Assembly: GCA_022600935.1 (NCBI GenBank)
Contig: JAHZJL010000140.1
Location: 1 to 41,859 of the forward strand
Reading direction: 5' to 3'
From: Gammaproteobacteria bacterium
GTDB lineage: Bacteria; Pseudomonadota; Gammaproteobacteria; Methylococcales; DRLZ01
Length of the DNA stretch: 41,859 bases
Shown piece by piece: positions 10,259 through 20,018 of the stretch. Positions within the stretch are counted from its first letter, which is position 1. Each line of letters starts with the position of its first letter. Both the position numbers and the translations under genes were made by a program. The notes beneath the pieces are model-generated. The model saw only the letters and a list, made by a program, of their open reading frames with translations. It was not told where the DNA came from and searched no databases.

Positions 10259-10277
10259 CAGCAATCAGGAATTGCTG
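10259..10277. other. Short perfect hairpin between yggT and dnaB
   Basis: CAGCAAT, 5-nt loop, ATTGCTG (7-bp stem) lies just downstream of yggT in the 231-bp gap before dnaB. No U-rich tract follows on either strand, so terminator activity is doubtful. It may be a processing site or chance. The rest of the gap shows nothing recognisable. Confidence 0.3.
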
Positions 10278-10299
10278 ATCAACCTGTATCAGGGGAACG

Positions 10300-10875
10300 C
10301 TATAGCGCTATCGGTTGCGCCGTCATAATTGCCTGTTCAAAAAAAGGAATGATCAAACGTCGAAGAAATTCAAGCGCAATCACGACCAGAATAGGCGACA
10401 AATCAATACCTGAAATTGGCGGTAAAACGCGCCTGCCCAGACTCAATACCGGATTGGTAATACTGTGTACCAGTGCGATCGCTGGATTGTAGACACCGGG
10501 GTTAATCCAGCTCAGAACTGCCTGGACAATGATTAAAATGACAAATGTATTGAGAACCAGATCAATCAATTCACCAACTGACCAGATCAGCAGTGGCACC
10601 GGGTTAACCTGACCACCGTGCAACATCGTCATCAGATAACCATATAGCGCTTGCAAAACGATCATACCAAACAGTGAAGCCAGATCGAAATGACCGGTTG
10701 ATGGCAAAATTTTTCGTAATGGATTAAGAATCGGCTTGGTCACTTTCACCACAAATTGTGCAACCGGGTTGAAAAAATCCGCCCCCATCCATTGCATCAA
10801 AAAGCGTAATAGAACAATAAAGATATAGATTTTAAAAAACGTATTGATTAAAAAAACAAACGGGTCTATGTTCAT
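10300..10875 (-). CDS. yggT: YggT family integral membrane protein
   Basis: 191 aa with two YGGT repeats, each made of hydrophobic helices around an RFLMQW / LSWINPG-type segment; four membrane spans are likely. The function is not settled; family members have been linked to osmotic tolerance and cell-envelope or division processes. The ORF track begins at a TTG at 10878, but ATG 10875 overlaps the proC stop by one base (TGATG), the better start. The proC-yggT pair is widespread. Confidence 0.93.
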   Translation of the reverse strand: MNIDPFVFLINTFFKIYIFIVLLRFLMQWMGADFFNPVAQFVVKVTKPILNPLRKILPSTGHFDLASLFGMIVLQALYGYLMTMLHGGQVNPVPLLIWSVGELIDLVLNTFVILIIVQAVLSWINPGVYNPAIALVHSITNPVLSLGRRVLPPISGIDLSPILVVIALEFLRRLIIPFFEQAIMTAQPIAL

Positions 10876-11732
10876 CAAGATTGTCCTAGTATTTTTGATA
10901 ATTCAATAGAGCGATCATGTGCGCCCTGTAAAGCCTGCTCCACAATCGATCTTAAATTCTGTTGTTCGAAAATTGCAATTGCCTGCTCTGTCGTGCCGCC
11001 AGGCGATGTGACTTTTTTGCGTAACTGATCAGCCGGCTCGCCGGTTTCCGCAACCATTGTAGCAGCACCAAGAGCAGTTTGCTGTACTAACAATCTAGCA
11101 GATTCTGGCGTTAATCCAAGCTTAACGGCTGCATCATACATGGCCTCCATCATCAGAAAAAAATAGGCCGGGCCACTACCGGATACCGCAGTCACACTGT
11201 CCATTAACCTTTCTTCATCAACCCAGACAACTTGACCAACTGCTTTCAATACACTCCCGGCGATAGTTTTCTGCTGCTCATTGACCAGTTCGGTTGCATA
11301 CAACCCGGTAACGCCCTGCCCCACCAATGCCGGGGTATTTGGCATACAGCGAATGACAGCAACATCAGGTAACCATTGATTCAATACCGAGCAGGTAATA
11401 CCTGCTGCAATGGAAATCACTAAAACATTACGGTCTTTAAGTTGGTCAGCCAGTGGTAATACGACAGATTTCATAACCTGTGGTTTGACAGCCAGAACGA
11501 CAATATCCACTTTGCTGACCAGGGTTTGATTATCGCTGGTAACATGAATTGGCGCTTGCAGAACAAGTTTATCCAATTGCTTTTGATCGGGATCCGAGGA
11601 CCACACTTGCTGCCCCGAAACTCCGGTTGCCAGCAACCCGTGGATTAGACTGGACGCCATATTACCTGCGCCGATAAAGCCGATGCGCAATTGATCAGGC
11701 AAATTTACAGTTTCGCCAGGTTCTTGATTCAT
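10875..11732 (-). CDS. proC: Pyrroline-5-carboxylate reductase
   Basis: 285 aa. It performs the last step of proline synthesis (P5C to L-proline, NAD(P)H-dependent). The N-terminal Rossmann motif is GFIGAGNMASSLI. The C-terminal dimerisation domain shows the family signature around AVSGSGPAYFFLMMEA, followed by VTSPGGTTEQAI. A roughly 15-residue N-terminal lead precedes the Rossmann strand. It forms a two-gene unit with yggT; yggS, often upstream of proC, is absent and the next gene is divergent. Confidence 0.97.
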   Translation of the reverse strand: MNQEPGETVNLPDQLRIGFIGAGNMASSLIHGLLATGVSGQQVWSSDPDQKQLDKLVLQAPIHVTSDNQTLVSKVDIVVLAVKPQVMKSVVLPLADQLKDRNVLVISIAAGITCSVLNQWLPDVAVIRCMPNTPALVGQGVTGLYATELVNEQQKTIAGSVLKAVGQVVWVDEERLMDSVTAVSGSGPAYFFLMMEAMYDAAVKLGLTPESARLLVQQTALGAATMVAETGEPADQLRKKVTSPGGTTEQAIAIFEQQNLRSIVEQALQGAHDRSIELSKILGQS

Positions 11733-11920
11733 ATTCTATTTATAATAGTGAGCAATGTGATGGGGTTATTCAGGGTTGATCAGGGATAAATGTGTACTCT
11801 CGGCAACTACTTTTATCTGGCCTTTATCAAAGATGTCAGAGCTGATTTGCTCGTTATGCAAGAACGTTTGAGTCAGACAGCCTCCAAATGTGAGTGTTAT
11901 CGAAATCATCAACGCTATTT

Positions 11921-12913
11921 ATGATTGAAACTATATATATTGAATCCGGTTTACAAGACCATCCGCGTGCTCAATCTCTGTTGCAACGATATTCTACTGC
12001 ACGGGTGATACCTTGTGAACATTATGGTGAAGTATTTAATCCATCGTCGCAGAATTTTCGATTGCAAAAACTCAAGCCAGCCCTGATTATTGCCAATAAA
12101 CAGAATCAACTGGTGTTACCTTCCCCTGATGCCTATGGCATCGGCATGTCACACAATTATTATTTCTCACATATGCTGAATTGCTTGTACGATTGCCGTT
12201 ACTGCTTTCTGCAAGGTATGTTCGCATCAGCCAATTATGTGTGGTTTGTCAATTATGAGGATTTTGCTCAGGCAATTCATCACACAACAGAACAGCATGA
12301 AAACGAATCTGTTGCATTCTATTCAGGTTATGATTGTGACAGTCTTGCTCTGGAATCGCTGACCGGATTTGCCGGGTATTTTCTAAACATATTTCGCAAT
12401 CTGCCCAATGCCTGGCTGGAATTGAGAACTAAAAGCCCTTATACAAAACAATTGCTGCGAGAAGAGCCATTTAGCAATTGTGTGGTCGCATACAGTTTTA
12501 CACCAGACCCGATCAATCGCGCCATTGAATATAAGGTGCCTGCAAATGAAGCGCGCATCAAGTCCATGCAGACTGTTCAGCAACATGGCTGGTCAATTGG
12601 CTTGCGATTTGATCCTTTAATTTATTGTGACAATTACAAGACGCTCTACAGCCAGTTATTCAAAACACTATTCGCGGCCATCGATAGCAATGCAGTGCAT
12701 TCGGTGAGCCTTGGACCATTCCGGTTGCCGGAACGTTATATGCGGAAATTAAAAAAACTCTATCCGGATGAAAAATTACTGGCTTGTAATTTTCCGGTTA
12801 ACAAACGGATGGCATCTTATCCTGAGCATTTGGAACATGAAATGATGGTTTTTGTGAAGACTGAGCTGTTGAATTACATTTCTGCCGATAAACTTTATCC
12901 GTGCGTAAACTGA
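11921..12913 (+). CDS. Spore photoproduct lyase-like radical SAM protein
   Basis: About 330 aa. Radical SAM cluster cysteines are Cys88, Cys92 and Cys95 in CLYDCRYC (CX3CX2C). The N-terminus (IYIESGLQDHPRAQSLLQRY) and the general layout match the SPL family. Classic SplB repairs UV-induced spore photoproduct in spore-formers; this relative is in an apparent non-spore-former, so its substrate is uncertain. The ORF track starts at GTG 11894, but ATG 11921 gives the usual family N-terminus. The stop overlaps the next ATG as TGATG. The divergent 188-bp gap to proC should hold both promoters. Confidence 0.85.
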   Translation: MIETIYIESGLQDHPRAQSLLQRYSTARVIPCEHYGEVFNPSSQNFRLQKLKPALIIANKQNQLVLPSPDAYGIGMSHNYYFSHMLNCLYDCRYCFLQGMFASANYVWFVNYEDFAQAIHHTTEQHENESVAFYSGYDCDSLALESLTGFAGYFLNIFRNLPNAWLELRTKSPYTKQLLREEPFSNCVVAYSFTPDPINRAIEYKVPANEARIKSMQTVQQHGWSIGLRFDPLIYCDNYKTLYSQLFKTLFAAIDSNAVHSVSLGPFRLPERYMRKLKKLYPDEKLLACNFPVNKRMASYPEHLEHEMMVFVKTELLNYISADKLYPCVN

Positions 12914-13620
12914 TGCGCACAGCAATCGTCTCGGGTGCCAGCTCAGGCATCGGGTATGCAGTCAGTCAGCGGTTGTTACAGGAAAACTGGCAAGTTTATG
13001 GCATCAGTCGCGATTTCAGCAAAGCTGACAGCCTCACTCAATCAGCACAGTTTTTGCCAGTCTGCCTTGATTTGTCGGATCTTGACCTCATGCCAGATAC
13101 GATTAAGCAATTACTCAAACCAATAACTGATATTCATGCTGTGATATTTGCTGCCGGACAAGGCTGGTTCGCCCATCTTGAGCAATTTTCCTATCAGCAC
13201 ATTCAACAGTTGATGGATATTAATTTCACCAGCCAGGCCTATCTGGCCAGAGCAGTTGTGCCAAAAATGAAGCAAGCCAGACAAGGCGATCTGGTCTTCA
13301 TTGGTTCAGAAGCCGCTCTGAAAGGATCAAGACAGGGAACGATTTACTGCGCCAGCAAATTTGCCTTACGCGGATTTGCCCAGGCTTTACGGGACGAGTG
13401 CAGCGCCAGTGGAGTTCGGGTCAGCATCATCAACCCCGGTATGGTCAAAACAGCTTTCTTCGACGATCTGGGTTTTGAACCGGGTGTTGAAGCCAATGAG
13501 TCGATCTTACCGGAAGATGTCGCAGACATGGTATCCCATGTCCTGAATATGAGACGGGGAACAGTGATTGATGAAATCAACTGTTCCCCGTCTATCAAGT
13601 CAATCCGTTTTAAAAAGTAG
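12913..13620 (+). CDS. Short-chain dehydrogenase/reductase (SDR)
   Basis: 235 aa classical SDR. The cofactor motif GASSGIG is at residues 8-14, and the active-site tyrosine and lysine are in YCASK with a serine about 13 residues before. NPGMVKT follows. The substrate is unknown. Start ATG 12913 overlaps the radical SAM gene's stop by one base; the track's GTG 12901 is less likely. The pair is evidently co-translated, so the enzyme may act with the SPL-like protein. A 14-bp perfect inverted repeat lies in its last 70 bases. Confidence 0.9.
   Translation: MRTAIVSGASSGIGYAVSQRLLQENWQVYGISRDFSKADSLTQSAQFLPVCLDLSDLDLMPDTIKQLLKPITDIHAVIFAAGQGWFAHLEQFSYQHIQQLMDINFTSQAYLARAVVPKMKQARQGDLVFIGSEAALKGSRQGTIYCASKFALRGFAQALRDECSASGVRVSIINPGMVKTAFFDDLGFEPGVEANESILPEDVADMVSHVLNMRRGTVIDEINCSPSIKSIRFKK
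13552..13593. repeat. 14-bp perfect inverted repeat at the 3' end of the SDR gene
   Basis: AGACGGGGAACAGT at 13552-13565 is matched exactly by its reverse complement at 13580-13593, with a 14-nt spacer that can itself pair partly (GATT/AATC). It lies inside the coding frame, about 30 nt before the stop. A TTTTAAAAAG run follows near the stop, so an overlapping terminator is possible. The coding sequence here still looks family-like. Confidence 0.75.
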
Positions 13621-13683
13621 GGCCATTTAAAACACTACCGGATTAACCTGACTATCTGACAACAGACTGCACGACTATCTCAT

Positions 13684-14265
13684 TCAAGCTGCTTTTCCAG
13701 CAGCAGTGGCTTCCGTTACTTCGATCAGTTTACCGCTCTTGCAGTCATAAATATAACCATAGATCGGAATATCTGATGGCACCATCGGACTGTTGCGAAT
13801 TCGTTGTACATCTTCGACAACGCTCTTCTCATTGTCACTGATGGTCAACCAGTTGATATATTTACCGTCTGTGGTACCGCCACCTTCACAGCAATCATGC
13901 CAGCCTGACGCATCAACGCTGGAGGTTTTCAGACTACCGGTCAGCAAGTCACCCATAATGTCGCTGGTAAAGGTTTCCATGCCGCAATCCGTGTGATGAA
14001 TCACAAACCATTCTCTTGTTCCCAGTAATTTATAGGAAATTACCAGTGACCGGATTGCATCATCACTGGCTCGCCCACCGGCATTGCGAATAACATGTGC
14101 ATCCCCCTCTGCCAGCCCCGCATATTTTGCAGGATCCAGGCGCGCATCCATACAGGTCAGTATGGCAAACTGACGCCCTGGGGGCATCGGCAACTCACCT
14201 TTGTTGCCAAAACCTGCAACATAATCTGAATTGGCTGAAAGAACATCATCAAGTATTTTACTCAT
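13684..14265 (-). CDS. Beta-class carbonic anhydrase
   Basis: 193 aa. It interconverts CO2 and bicarbonate. Zinc ligands are Cys38 (LTCMDARLD), His91 and Cys94 (HHTDCGM), and the Asp-Arg dyad sits in MDAR. It belongs to the shorter beta-CA type with the [15 protein letters not shown] segment. The track starts at 14298, but ATG 14265 has an AAGGTG ribosome-binding site about 8 nt upstream and the normal length. It stands alone, convergent with the SDR gene; no terminator was recognised in the 63-bp gap. Confidence 0.94.
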   Translation of the reverse strand: MSKILDDVLSANSDYVAGFGNKGELPMPPGRQFAILTCMDARLDPAKYAGLAEGDAHVIRNAGGRASDDAIRSLVISYKLLGTREWFVIHHTDCGMETFTSDIMGDLLTGSLKTSSVDASGWHDCCEGGGTTDGKYINWLTISDNEKSVVEDVQRIRNSPMVPSDIPIYGYIYDCKSGKLIEVTEATAAGKAA

Positions 14266-14346
14266 TATTGTCACCTTATTGTTTTCCACCTTGAGCAACA
14301 GTTTATACCATACAGATATCCGGTTGAGTAAAGTATTTATTTCAGT

Positions 14347-15534
14347 TTATGCAGCGTCCAGCCCGCGCTCAAGATCACGTTTGATATCCTCAATCTTTTC
14401 CAGACCAACCGAAATACGGACCAGGCCGTCACTGATTCCGGCCTGTTGCCGCTCTTCGTCAGTCAGGCGACCATGCGTAGTCGTTGCCGGATGGGTAATG
14501 GTGGTTTTGACATCACCAAGATTGGCTGTAATTGATAACATTTGCGTATTATCGATTATTTCCCAGGCTTTTGATTGACCACCTTTTACATCAAAGCTAA
14601 GCACACCACCGGAACCGGTTTGCTGCGTCTGCCCCAGTTCATATTGGGGATGGGATTTCAAACCAGGATAATACACTCGTTTGACTTGCGGATGCGCTTC
14701 CAGCCACTCTGCCAGTTTCATGGCATTGTTGCAATGCGCTTGCATTCGCACTGCAAGAGTTTCCAGCCCGGTTAAAAAGACCCAGGCATTAAACGGACTC
14801 ATGGTTGGACCGGCAGTCCGCAGAAACGGGTAGATTGATTCGTTCAACAATTGCTCTGAACCAACAATCGCACCCCCCACGCAGCGCCCTTGTCCGTCGA
14901 TATATTTAGTCGCCGAATGCACCACCAGATCTGCACCCAGGGCTAAAGGTTGTTGCAACACCGGCGTACAATACACATTGTCTACGACCAGCAAACAGTC
15001 ATTAGTATGCGCCATTTTCGCCAAGGCACTGATATCGGACAGATCGGTGAGCGGGTTGGATGGTGTTTCCAGATACAAAAAACGGGTCTCCGGTCTGATC
15101 GCCTGCTCCCAGGTATCCAAATCGGTCATATCGACAAATGTGGTCTCGACACCAAATTTCCCCATGATGTTCTGAAACAGCAAAATACTGGTTCCAAATA
15201 AACTGCGTGAGCAGACGACATGCGCACCCTGCTCCAGTAACCCCATAGCCAGTGCCAGAATCGCCGCCATACCGGATGCAAACGCAACACAGCGTTCACC
15301 GCCTTCTATTGCTGCCAGACGCTGCTCAAATGTGCGTACTGTGGGATTAGTAAAACGGGAATAGATATTTCCATCTTCCTGATGCGCAAAGCGCGCCGCA
15401 GCCTGGGCGGCGCTGTCAAACACAAAACTGGATGTCGGGAATATCGCGTCACTGTGCTCACCTTCAGGTGTGCGTTGCTGTCCTGCACGAATCGCCTGGG
15501 TTTCCAGGTCAAATTCTGTATGTTGTCCGGCCAT
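14347..15534 (-). CDS. metZ: O-succinylhomoserine sulfhydrylase
   Basis: 395 aa, Cys/Met-metabolism PLP enzyme. It makes homocysteine directly from O-succinylhomoserine and sulfide. The PLP lysine is in VVHSATKYIDGQGRCVGG near residue 210, and the substrate loop has FLYLETPSNPL. MetZ rather than MetB or MetC is supported by the QTQAIRAG-like N-terminus (LETQAIRAG) and by the purF-metZ order shared with Pseudomonas. A 187-bp gap separates it from purF, so it may have its own promoter. No ribosome-binding site is obvious. Confidence 0.93.
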   Translation of the reverse strand: MAGQHTEFDLETQAIRAGQQRTPEGEHSDAIFPTSSFVFDSAAQAAARFAHQEDGNIYSRFTNPTVRTFEQRLAAIEGGERCVAFASGMAAILALAMGLLEQGAHVVCSRSLFGTSILLFQNIMGKFGVETTFVDMTDLDTWEQAIRPETRFLYLETPSNPLTDLSDISALAKMAHTNDCLLVVDNVYCTPVLQQPLALGADLVVHSATKYIDGQGRCVGGAIVGSEQLLNESIYPFLRTAGPTMSPFNAWVFLTGLETLAVRMQAHCNNAMKLAEWLEAHPQVKRVYYPGLKSHPQYELGQTQQTGSGGVLSFDVKGGQSKAWEIIDNTQMLSITANLGDVKTTITHPATTTHGRLTDEERQQAGISDGLVRISVGLEKIEDIKRDLERGLDAA

Positions 15535-15596
15535 GTAATAATGTTGTATAAGTGATTGTTAGAAAAATCAAAAAATGAGAATCTTGAATGTATTAT

Positions 15597-15615
15597 CTAA
15601 ATGATAATCATCAAG
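15597..15615. promoter_or_regulatory. Possible Fur-box-like site upstream of metZ
   Basis: The sequence ATGATAATCAT matches the 11-base core of the 19-bp Fur consensus exactly, but the flanks match poorly (about 13 of 19 overall). It lies 63-81 bases upstream of the metZ start, a plausible operator position. Iron control of metZ would be unusual, so this is a weak call. Confidence 0.25.
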
Positions 15616-15699
15616 ACCGTTTATTGGCAGTCATAGGTGTGTGCAACTGTTGCATTACACTGAAATTAAGGCATTAAAACCTGATACTCGAGACATTCA

Positions 15700-15716
15700 A
15701 CTCAGGAAATCTGAGT
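15700..15716. other. Small hairpin just after purF
   Basis: ACTCAG, GAAAT loop, CTGAGT forms a 6-bp stem directly after the purF stop on the minus strand. No U tract follows, so a classical intrinsic terminator is not supported. Confidence 0.25.
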
Positions 15717-15721
15717 GTTCA

Positions 15722-17239
15722 CTATGCTGAATTATACAATCCAATCTCGGTGTCTTCGCTGGATTCCTGATTGATCCGCTGTGTTCTGGCTGCTTCGTTA
15801 CGGCGTTGTTCCAGCAAGTTCAAATACTGTCGATTGATGTCGCCAGTGACATAATGACCATCGAAACAAGCGGTATCAAAATCATTGACCCTGCCTTGCC
15901 CCACTGCAGCTATTAAATCCTCGATATCCTGATAAATCAGGGCATCGGCTCCCAGATCATCACAGATCTGTTGCTCGCTGCGATCGTGCGCAACCAGCTC
16001 ACTGCAACTCGGCATATCGATGCCATAAACATTGGGAAACCGAACCGGTGGTGATGCCGAAGCAAAAAACACCTTTTTTGACCCTGCTTCCCTGGCCATC
16101 TGGATAATCTGACCAGATGTGGTGCCGCGTACAATCGAGTCATCGACCAGCAGAACATTTTTGTCTTTCAATTCATGCATGATCGGGTTCAGTTTTTGTC
16201 TGACCGACCGTTTGCGCAATTGCTGCCCCGGCATAATAAAGGTGCGACCGATATAACGATTTTTGATAAACCCTTCGCGGTATTTTATACCCAGTGTTTC
16301 AGCAAGTTGCATGGCCGAGGTACGGCTGGTATCAGGGATTGGAACAACGACATCAATCTCTTTGTCATAGCCCAGTCTGCGAATTTTAGCTGCCAGCTTT
16401 TCACCCATGCGTAAGCGCGAGTTATACACTGAAATACCATCAATCACTGAATCCGGTCTGGCCAGATACACATATTCAAAAATACAGGAATGAAGATGCT
16501 TGTCTTGTATGCATTGCTTGTTATGAAAGCGGCCGTTTTTTTCAATAAAAATGGCTTCACCCGGCTGCACATCACGTACCAGTTCAAATCCTTCATTATC
16601 AAGCGCAACACTTTCCGAGGCAATCATGTATTCCGTTCCTTCGGCAGATTGGCGCTGACCAAAACATAAAGGACGAATCCCATACGGATCCCGGAATGCC
16701 AAAACGCCGAATCCGGCAATCATGGCAACTACAGCAAACCCGCCCTGACAGCGACGGTAAACACCGGCAACTCCTTTGAATACATCTTCAGGAGTCAACC
16801 GCAGTTTACCGGTTTCAGCCAGCTCATGGGCAAACACATTGAGCAATACCTCCGAATCTGAGTTTGTATTCAAATGGCGCTGATCTTCGACAAACAGTTG
16901 TTCTTTTAATTCGTCGGCATTGGTCAGATTACCATTATGAGCCAGAGTAATCCCGTACGGGGAATTGACATAAAACGGTTGTGCTTCTGCAGTACTGTCA
17001 CTGCCTGCAGTGGGATATCGAACATGCCCCAACCCCATGGAGCCAACCAGTTTCAGCATATGTTTCTCCCGGAAGACATCGCGCACCAGCCCCATATCCT
17101 TGCGCAGGTAAAAGCGCCCGTGATGTCCACAGGTCACGATACCGGCGGCATCCTGACCACGGTGTTGCAACACTGTCAAAGCATCGTATAACAACTGATT
17201 GACAGGTTGATTGGCAACGATTCCGACTATTCCACACAT
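15722..17239 (-). CDS. purF: Amidophosphoribosyltransferase
   Basis: 505 aa, the same length as E. coli PurF. It catalyses the first committed step of purine synthesis (PRPP + Gln to phosphoribosylamine). The track adds 19 residues, but the true start is the internal ATG giving MCGIVGI, since Cys2 becomes the N-terminal nucleophile. The glutaminase domain shows HVRYPTAG; the PRTase PRPP loop is [14 protein letters not shown] near residue 365. It lies 19 nt after cvpA, as in E. coli and Pseudomonas. Confidence 0.98.
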   Translation of the reverse strand: MCGIVGIVANQPVNQLLYDALTVLQHRGQDAAGIVTCGHHGRFYLRKDMGLVRDVFREKHMLKLVGSMGLGHVRYPTAGSDSTAEAQPFYVNSPYGITLAHNGNLTNADELKEQLFVEDQRHLNTNSDSEVLLNVFAHELAETGKLRLTPEDVFKGVAGVYRRCQGGFAVVAMIAGFGVLAFRDPYGIRPLCFGQRQSAEGTEYMIASESVALDNEGFELVRDVQPGEAIFIEKNGRFHNKQCIQDKHLHSCIFEYVYLARPDSVIDGISVYNSRLRMGEKLAAKIRRLGYDKEIDVVVPIPDTSRTSAMQLAETLGIKYREGFIKNRYIGRTFIMPGQQLRKRSVRQKLNPIMHELKDKNVLLVDDSIVRGTTSGQIIQMAREAGSKKVFFASASPPVRFPNVYGIDMPSCSELVAHDRSEQQICDDLGADALIYQDIEDLIAAVGQGRVNDFDTACFDGHYVTGDINRQYLNLLEQRRNEAARTQRINQESSEDTEIGLYNSA

Positions 17240-17258
17240 ATCGTTTTGACAATTCTGA

Positions 17259-17759
17259 TCACGGTTTGACTGTACTCTCAATTTTATTGACGACATCGGG
17301 GGGAGCCTGTGCCCTCATCCACACAATGATGTCTTCAAACGGTTTGATCAACTGTGAGTGGCGCCACCAGGTTTCGCGTTTCAGCGGTGTCAATCCCATG
17401 AGATAAATCAGTAACATGACAATCCCACACCCGCGCAATACGCCAAACAACAGCCCACCAAGCCGATCCAGAAATCCGAGGCCAACTTTCTTTAATCCTG
17501 AACGAATGATGTAACTGACCAGGCTCAGAGTCATCAGTGTCCCCATGAACAATGCCAGAAAAGAGACAATATGACGGACTGTATTCTGCTCAATCTGATC
17601 TTGCAGCAGTTGTGCAAGCATGGGACTGAAATGCACACCAACCCAGATCGCAAAGACCCAGGAGATCAGCGATAACGCTTCTTTGACCAGGCCACGCATT
17701 AAGCCCACCAGGGCTGATGCGACAATAATAAACAGAAAGGAATAGTCTATCCAGATCAT
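17259..17759 (-). CDS. cvpA: CvpA family membrane protein
   Basis: 166 aa with about four hydrophobic segments. The typical start is [12 protein letters not shown], with the conserved [11 protein letters not shown] and [15 protein letters not shown] motifs. In E. coli it is needed for colicin V production and envelope homeostasis; the molecular activity is unclear. The track's TTG start at 17780 adds seven residues; ATG 17759 fits the family. It sits between dedD and purF in the classical order. Confidence 0.94.
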   Translation of the reverse strand: MIWIDYSFLFIIVASALVGLMRGLVKEALSLISWVFAIWVGVHFSPMLAQLLQDQIEQNTVRHIVSFLALFMGTLMTLSLVSYIIRSGLKKVGLGFLDRLGGLLFGVLRGCGIVMLLIYLMGLTPLKRETWWRHSQLIKPFEDIIVWMRAQAPPDVVNKIESTVKP

Positions 17760-17845
17760 GGTTTTAATGATGAAGACCAATGCTTAAACCACGGCTCAGT
17801 GGCTTGAAACAATGCGCTAATGACATGAAACCGTCTGCCTAAATT

Positions 17846-18718
17846 TTATCGACCTGCGCGCAGACTGTTCCATTTTGTTTCGGGAAATGTAATGGCTTTC
17901 AAACCAAACCGCTTGTTCAATGTAGTTACCATTTGCCGGGCTGCCTTTTCTTTTGGAACGCGTCCTGCTCTAACCCTGATCAATTTACCGACTTCAGTTG
18001 TCACAGGTTCCAGATAAGCCGCAAAACCATTTTTCTTAAGCTTCTTCATCAGCGTACCGGCATTGGATTTGTCCTTGAAAACACCGACCTGGATTATCCA
18101 CAGTCCGGTATTATCCGGTTTTGCCAGTCCGGGTTTGGATGACACAGCCGGTTTCACAGAGGATTGGTTGTGACGGCTAACCACTGTTGTCTGTTGTTTG
18201 TTTGCAGATGTCTGACGAACCTGCGGCGTTGGTTTTGGCTTTGACTTAGAAATAACAGATTTTGCCACTACAGTCTGCTTTTTCTGTTGAACGGGTTTTA
18301 CAGACCCAGATGTCGCCGTTGATTTTGCAGTAGAAGGCAGCAAGCTGTCCAACTGCTTCTTCATGTCTGGAGTCCGGGTGGTTGCCGACTTGGTACTCAA
18401 TACTGGTTTTTCAATCACTGGAACATCTGATTTCTCCGCCTGTCCCGGTGTCACGGTTTTAGCAGCAGATCGTTGTTTATTGTCTGAAATATCAACTGAC
18501 TGATTTGAACCTGGAAACAACTGATTTTGGTCAAAATCAGCCTCACTGACGATTTTTGGTGTTTTTTTGTATTTGTCCGGCAATGGCGGGACTTTGGATA
18601 CAGTATCCTGCGTTTCCCAGCGCTGATCATCTTCGTCAATCAACATTGGTAAAAACACTGCAGCCAGAACTGTTATCGCCGCAGTACCAATGAGTCGTTC
18701 CTTAAGCTTTTGTTCCAC
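17846..18718 (-). CDS. dedD: SPOR-domain cell-division protein (DedD-like)
   Basis: 290 aa. One N-terminal transmembrane helix (LIGTAAITVLAAVFLPMLI) is followed by a long low-complexity Lys/Ser/Thr/Pro linker and a C-terminal SPOR domain (WIIQVGVFKDKSNAGTLMKK...). SPOR domains bind denuded septal peptidoglycan. The start is taken as GTG 18718, giving (M)EQKLKERLIG, the conserved family N-terminus; the track's upstream extension lies inside folC. It overlaps folC by 17 nt. Confidence 0.92.
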   Translation of the reverse strand: MEQKLKERLIGTAAITVLAAVFLPMLIDEDDQRWETQDTVSKVPPLPDKYKKTPKIVSEADFDQNQLFPGSNQSVDISDNKQRSAAKTVTPGQAEKSDVPVIEKPVLSTKSATTRTPDMKKQLDSLLPSTAKSTATSGSVKPVQQKKQTVVAKSVISKSKPKPTPQVRQTSANKQQTTVVSRHNQSSVKPAVSSKPGLAKPDNTGLWIIQVGVFKDKSNAGTLMKKLKKNGFAAYLEPVTTEVGKLIRVRAGRVPKEKAARQMVTTLNKRFGLKAITFPETKWNSLRAGR

Positions 18719-20018
18719 TCGAAAACCCTGCCAGTAAATGTTTCGGAAACCGCTGAAAATATTCAGAAACAAGAAAAAAAGAACCAAAAATCAAAACCAT
18801 ACAACTTGCATCATGGATATCATCAAGCATTACACTCCAGGCTTCATCAAAATTCCGTAGCTGTTTGCTGCAATCATGAACGCCCTGGCCAGACAACACC
18901 TCATAGATTTGTGCTGAAGTTGCTGCCCGCTCCATCTGGAGGGGTACAGGATACCATTTTTTAACACAATCTTTCATGTGCATGACAATTTCAGCAATGT
19001 CTTTGTCTGCCATAACTGAGAATAATGCATACAATGTCCTGTCCGGATAATGTTGCCTGATATTCTGCGCCAGTAATTGTGCTGATTGCGCATTATGCGC
19101 GACATCAATTAACACTGCCGGTTGCTGCGTTACGCTGTCTGATTCAACCAACTGAAAACGCCCCGGCAAACTGGCTGACCGAATGCCCTCTGTAATTGCT
19201 TGCCTGGATATCTTCAAATTATCCTTGACCAGGCTAAGAGCCTGAATCACTGCAGCTGCATTTTGAATCTGATGCGAGCCGGGGATTCCAGGTAAGGGCA
19301 ATCCGGGGTACTGATATTCGTTACCATGCCAGGACCATTCTTCGTGGTTTGTTTGAACATGATAGTCACGGTTGGCGATACTGACCGGGACCTGCCTGGA
19401 AGATGCCCAATCAAGCATGACTTGCGGTGGATCAAGGTCACCGATAACAGCTGGAATACCTTGACGCATAATGCCAGCTTTCTCCAGACTGATTTGTTCC
19501 CGGCTTTGACCCAGCCAGTGAACATGATCGATGCCGATACTGCTGACAATTGCCAGATCTGTGTCGATAACATTGACAGCATCAAGACGACCGCCCAGGC
19601 CAACTTCCAGCAATTGAATATCAACCGCTTCACTGGCAAAAATGTCTAACGCCGCCAATGTGCCGAACTCAAAGAAACTCAGTGAGATATCACCGCGAAT
19701 TGCATCGATTTTTTCAAATGCCTCACAAATGACCGCATCATCAACAGGCTGGCCACTAATTCTAATGCGTTCGTTGTAATCAACAATATGAGGTGAGGTA
19801 TAGGTTCCGATACGATAGTTTTCCTGACTCAGGATGCTTTCCAGAAATGCAACGGTCGACCCTTTGCCATTGGTTCCGGATACTGTAATGGTGAATGGCT
19901 TGTAGCCGATTTGCATCCCGGCATGGACAATCTTTACTCTGTCCAGACTTAAATCTATGGTTCTGACATGGGAGTTTTTCTGCCATGTCAGCCACTCACT
20001 GAGCGATGCAAAACGCAT
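18702..20018 (-). CDS. folC: Folylpolyglutamate/dihydrofolate synthase
   Basis: 438 aa Mur-ligase-type enzyme that adds glutamate to dihydropteroate and folates. The ATP loop GTNGKGST is at residues 48-55. SIGIDHVHWLG and the KAGIMR segment are in the central domain, and VDVAHN-type (LIDVAHNAQSA) starts the C-terminal domain. The start is ATG 20018. It lies 206 nt after accD, a relatively wide gap for this operon, and overlaps dedD. Confidence 0.97.
   Translation of the reverse strand: MRFASLSEWLTWQKNSHVRTIDLSLDRVKIVHAGMQIGYKPFTITVSGTNGKGSTVAFLESILSQENYRIGTYTSPHIVDYNERIRISGQPVDDAVICEAFEKIDAIRGDISLSFFEFGTLAALDIFASEAVDIQLLEVGLGGRLDAVNVIDTDLAIVSSIGIDHVHWLGQSREQISLEKAGIMRQGIPAVIGDLDPPQVMLDWASSRQVPVSIANRDYHVQTNHEEWSWHGNEYQYPGLPLPGIPGSHQIQNAAAVIQALSLVKDNLKISRQAITEGIRSASLPGRFQLVESDSVTQQPAVLIDVAHNAQSAQLLAQNIRQHYPDRTLYALFSVMADKDIAEIVMHMKDCVKKWYPVPLQMERAATSAQIYEVLSGQGVHDCSKQLRNFDEAWSVMLDDIHDASCMVLIFGSFFLVSEYFQRFPKHLLAGFSSGTKA

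Noticed and set aside
10302-10311. ATAGCGCTAT palindrome at the 3' end of yggT
   Set aside because: Only 10 bp, within coding sequence and without repeats; likely chance.
15535-15721. SAM riboswitch upstream of metZ
   Set aside because: No SAM-I or SAM-II core sequence was recognisable in the 187-bp gap.
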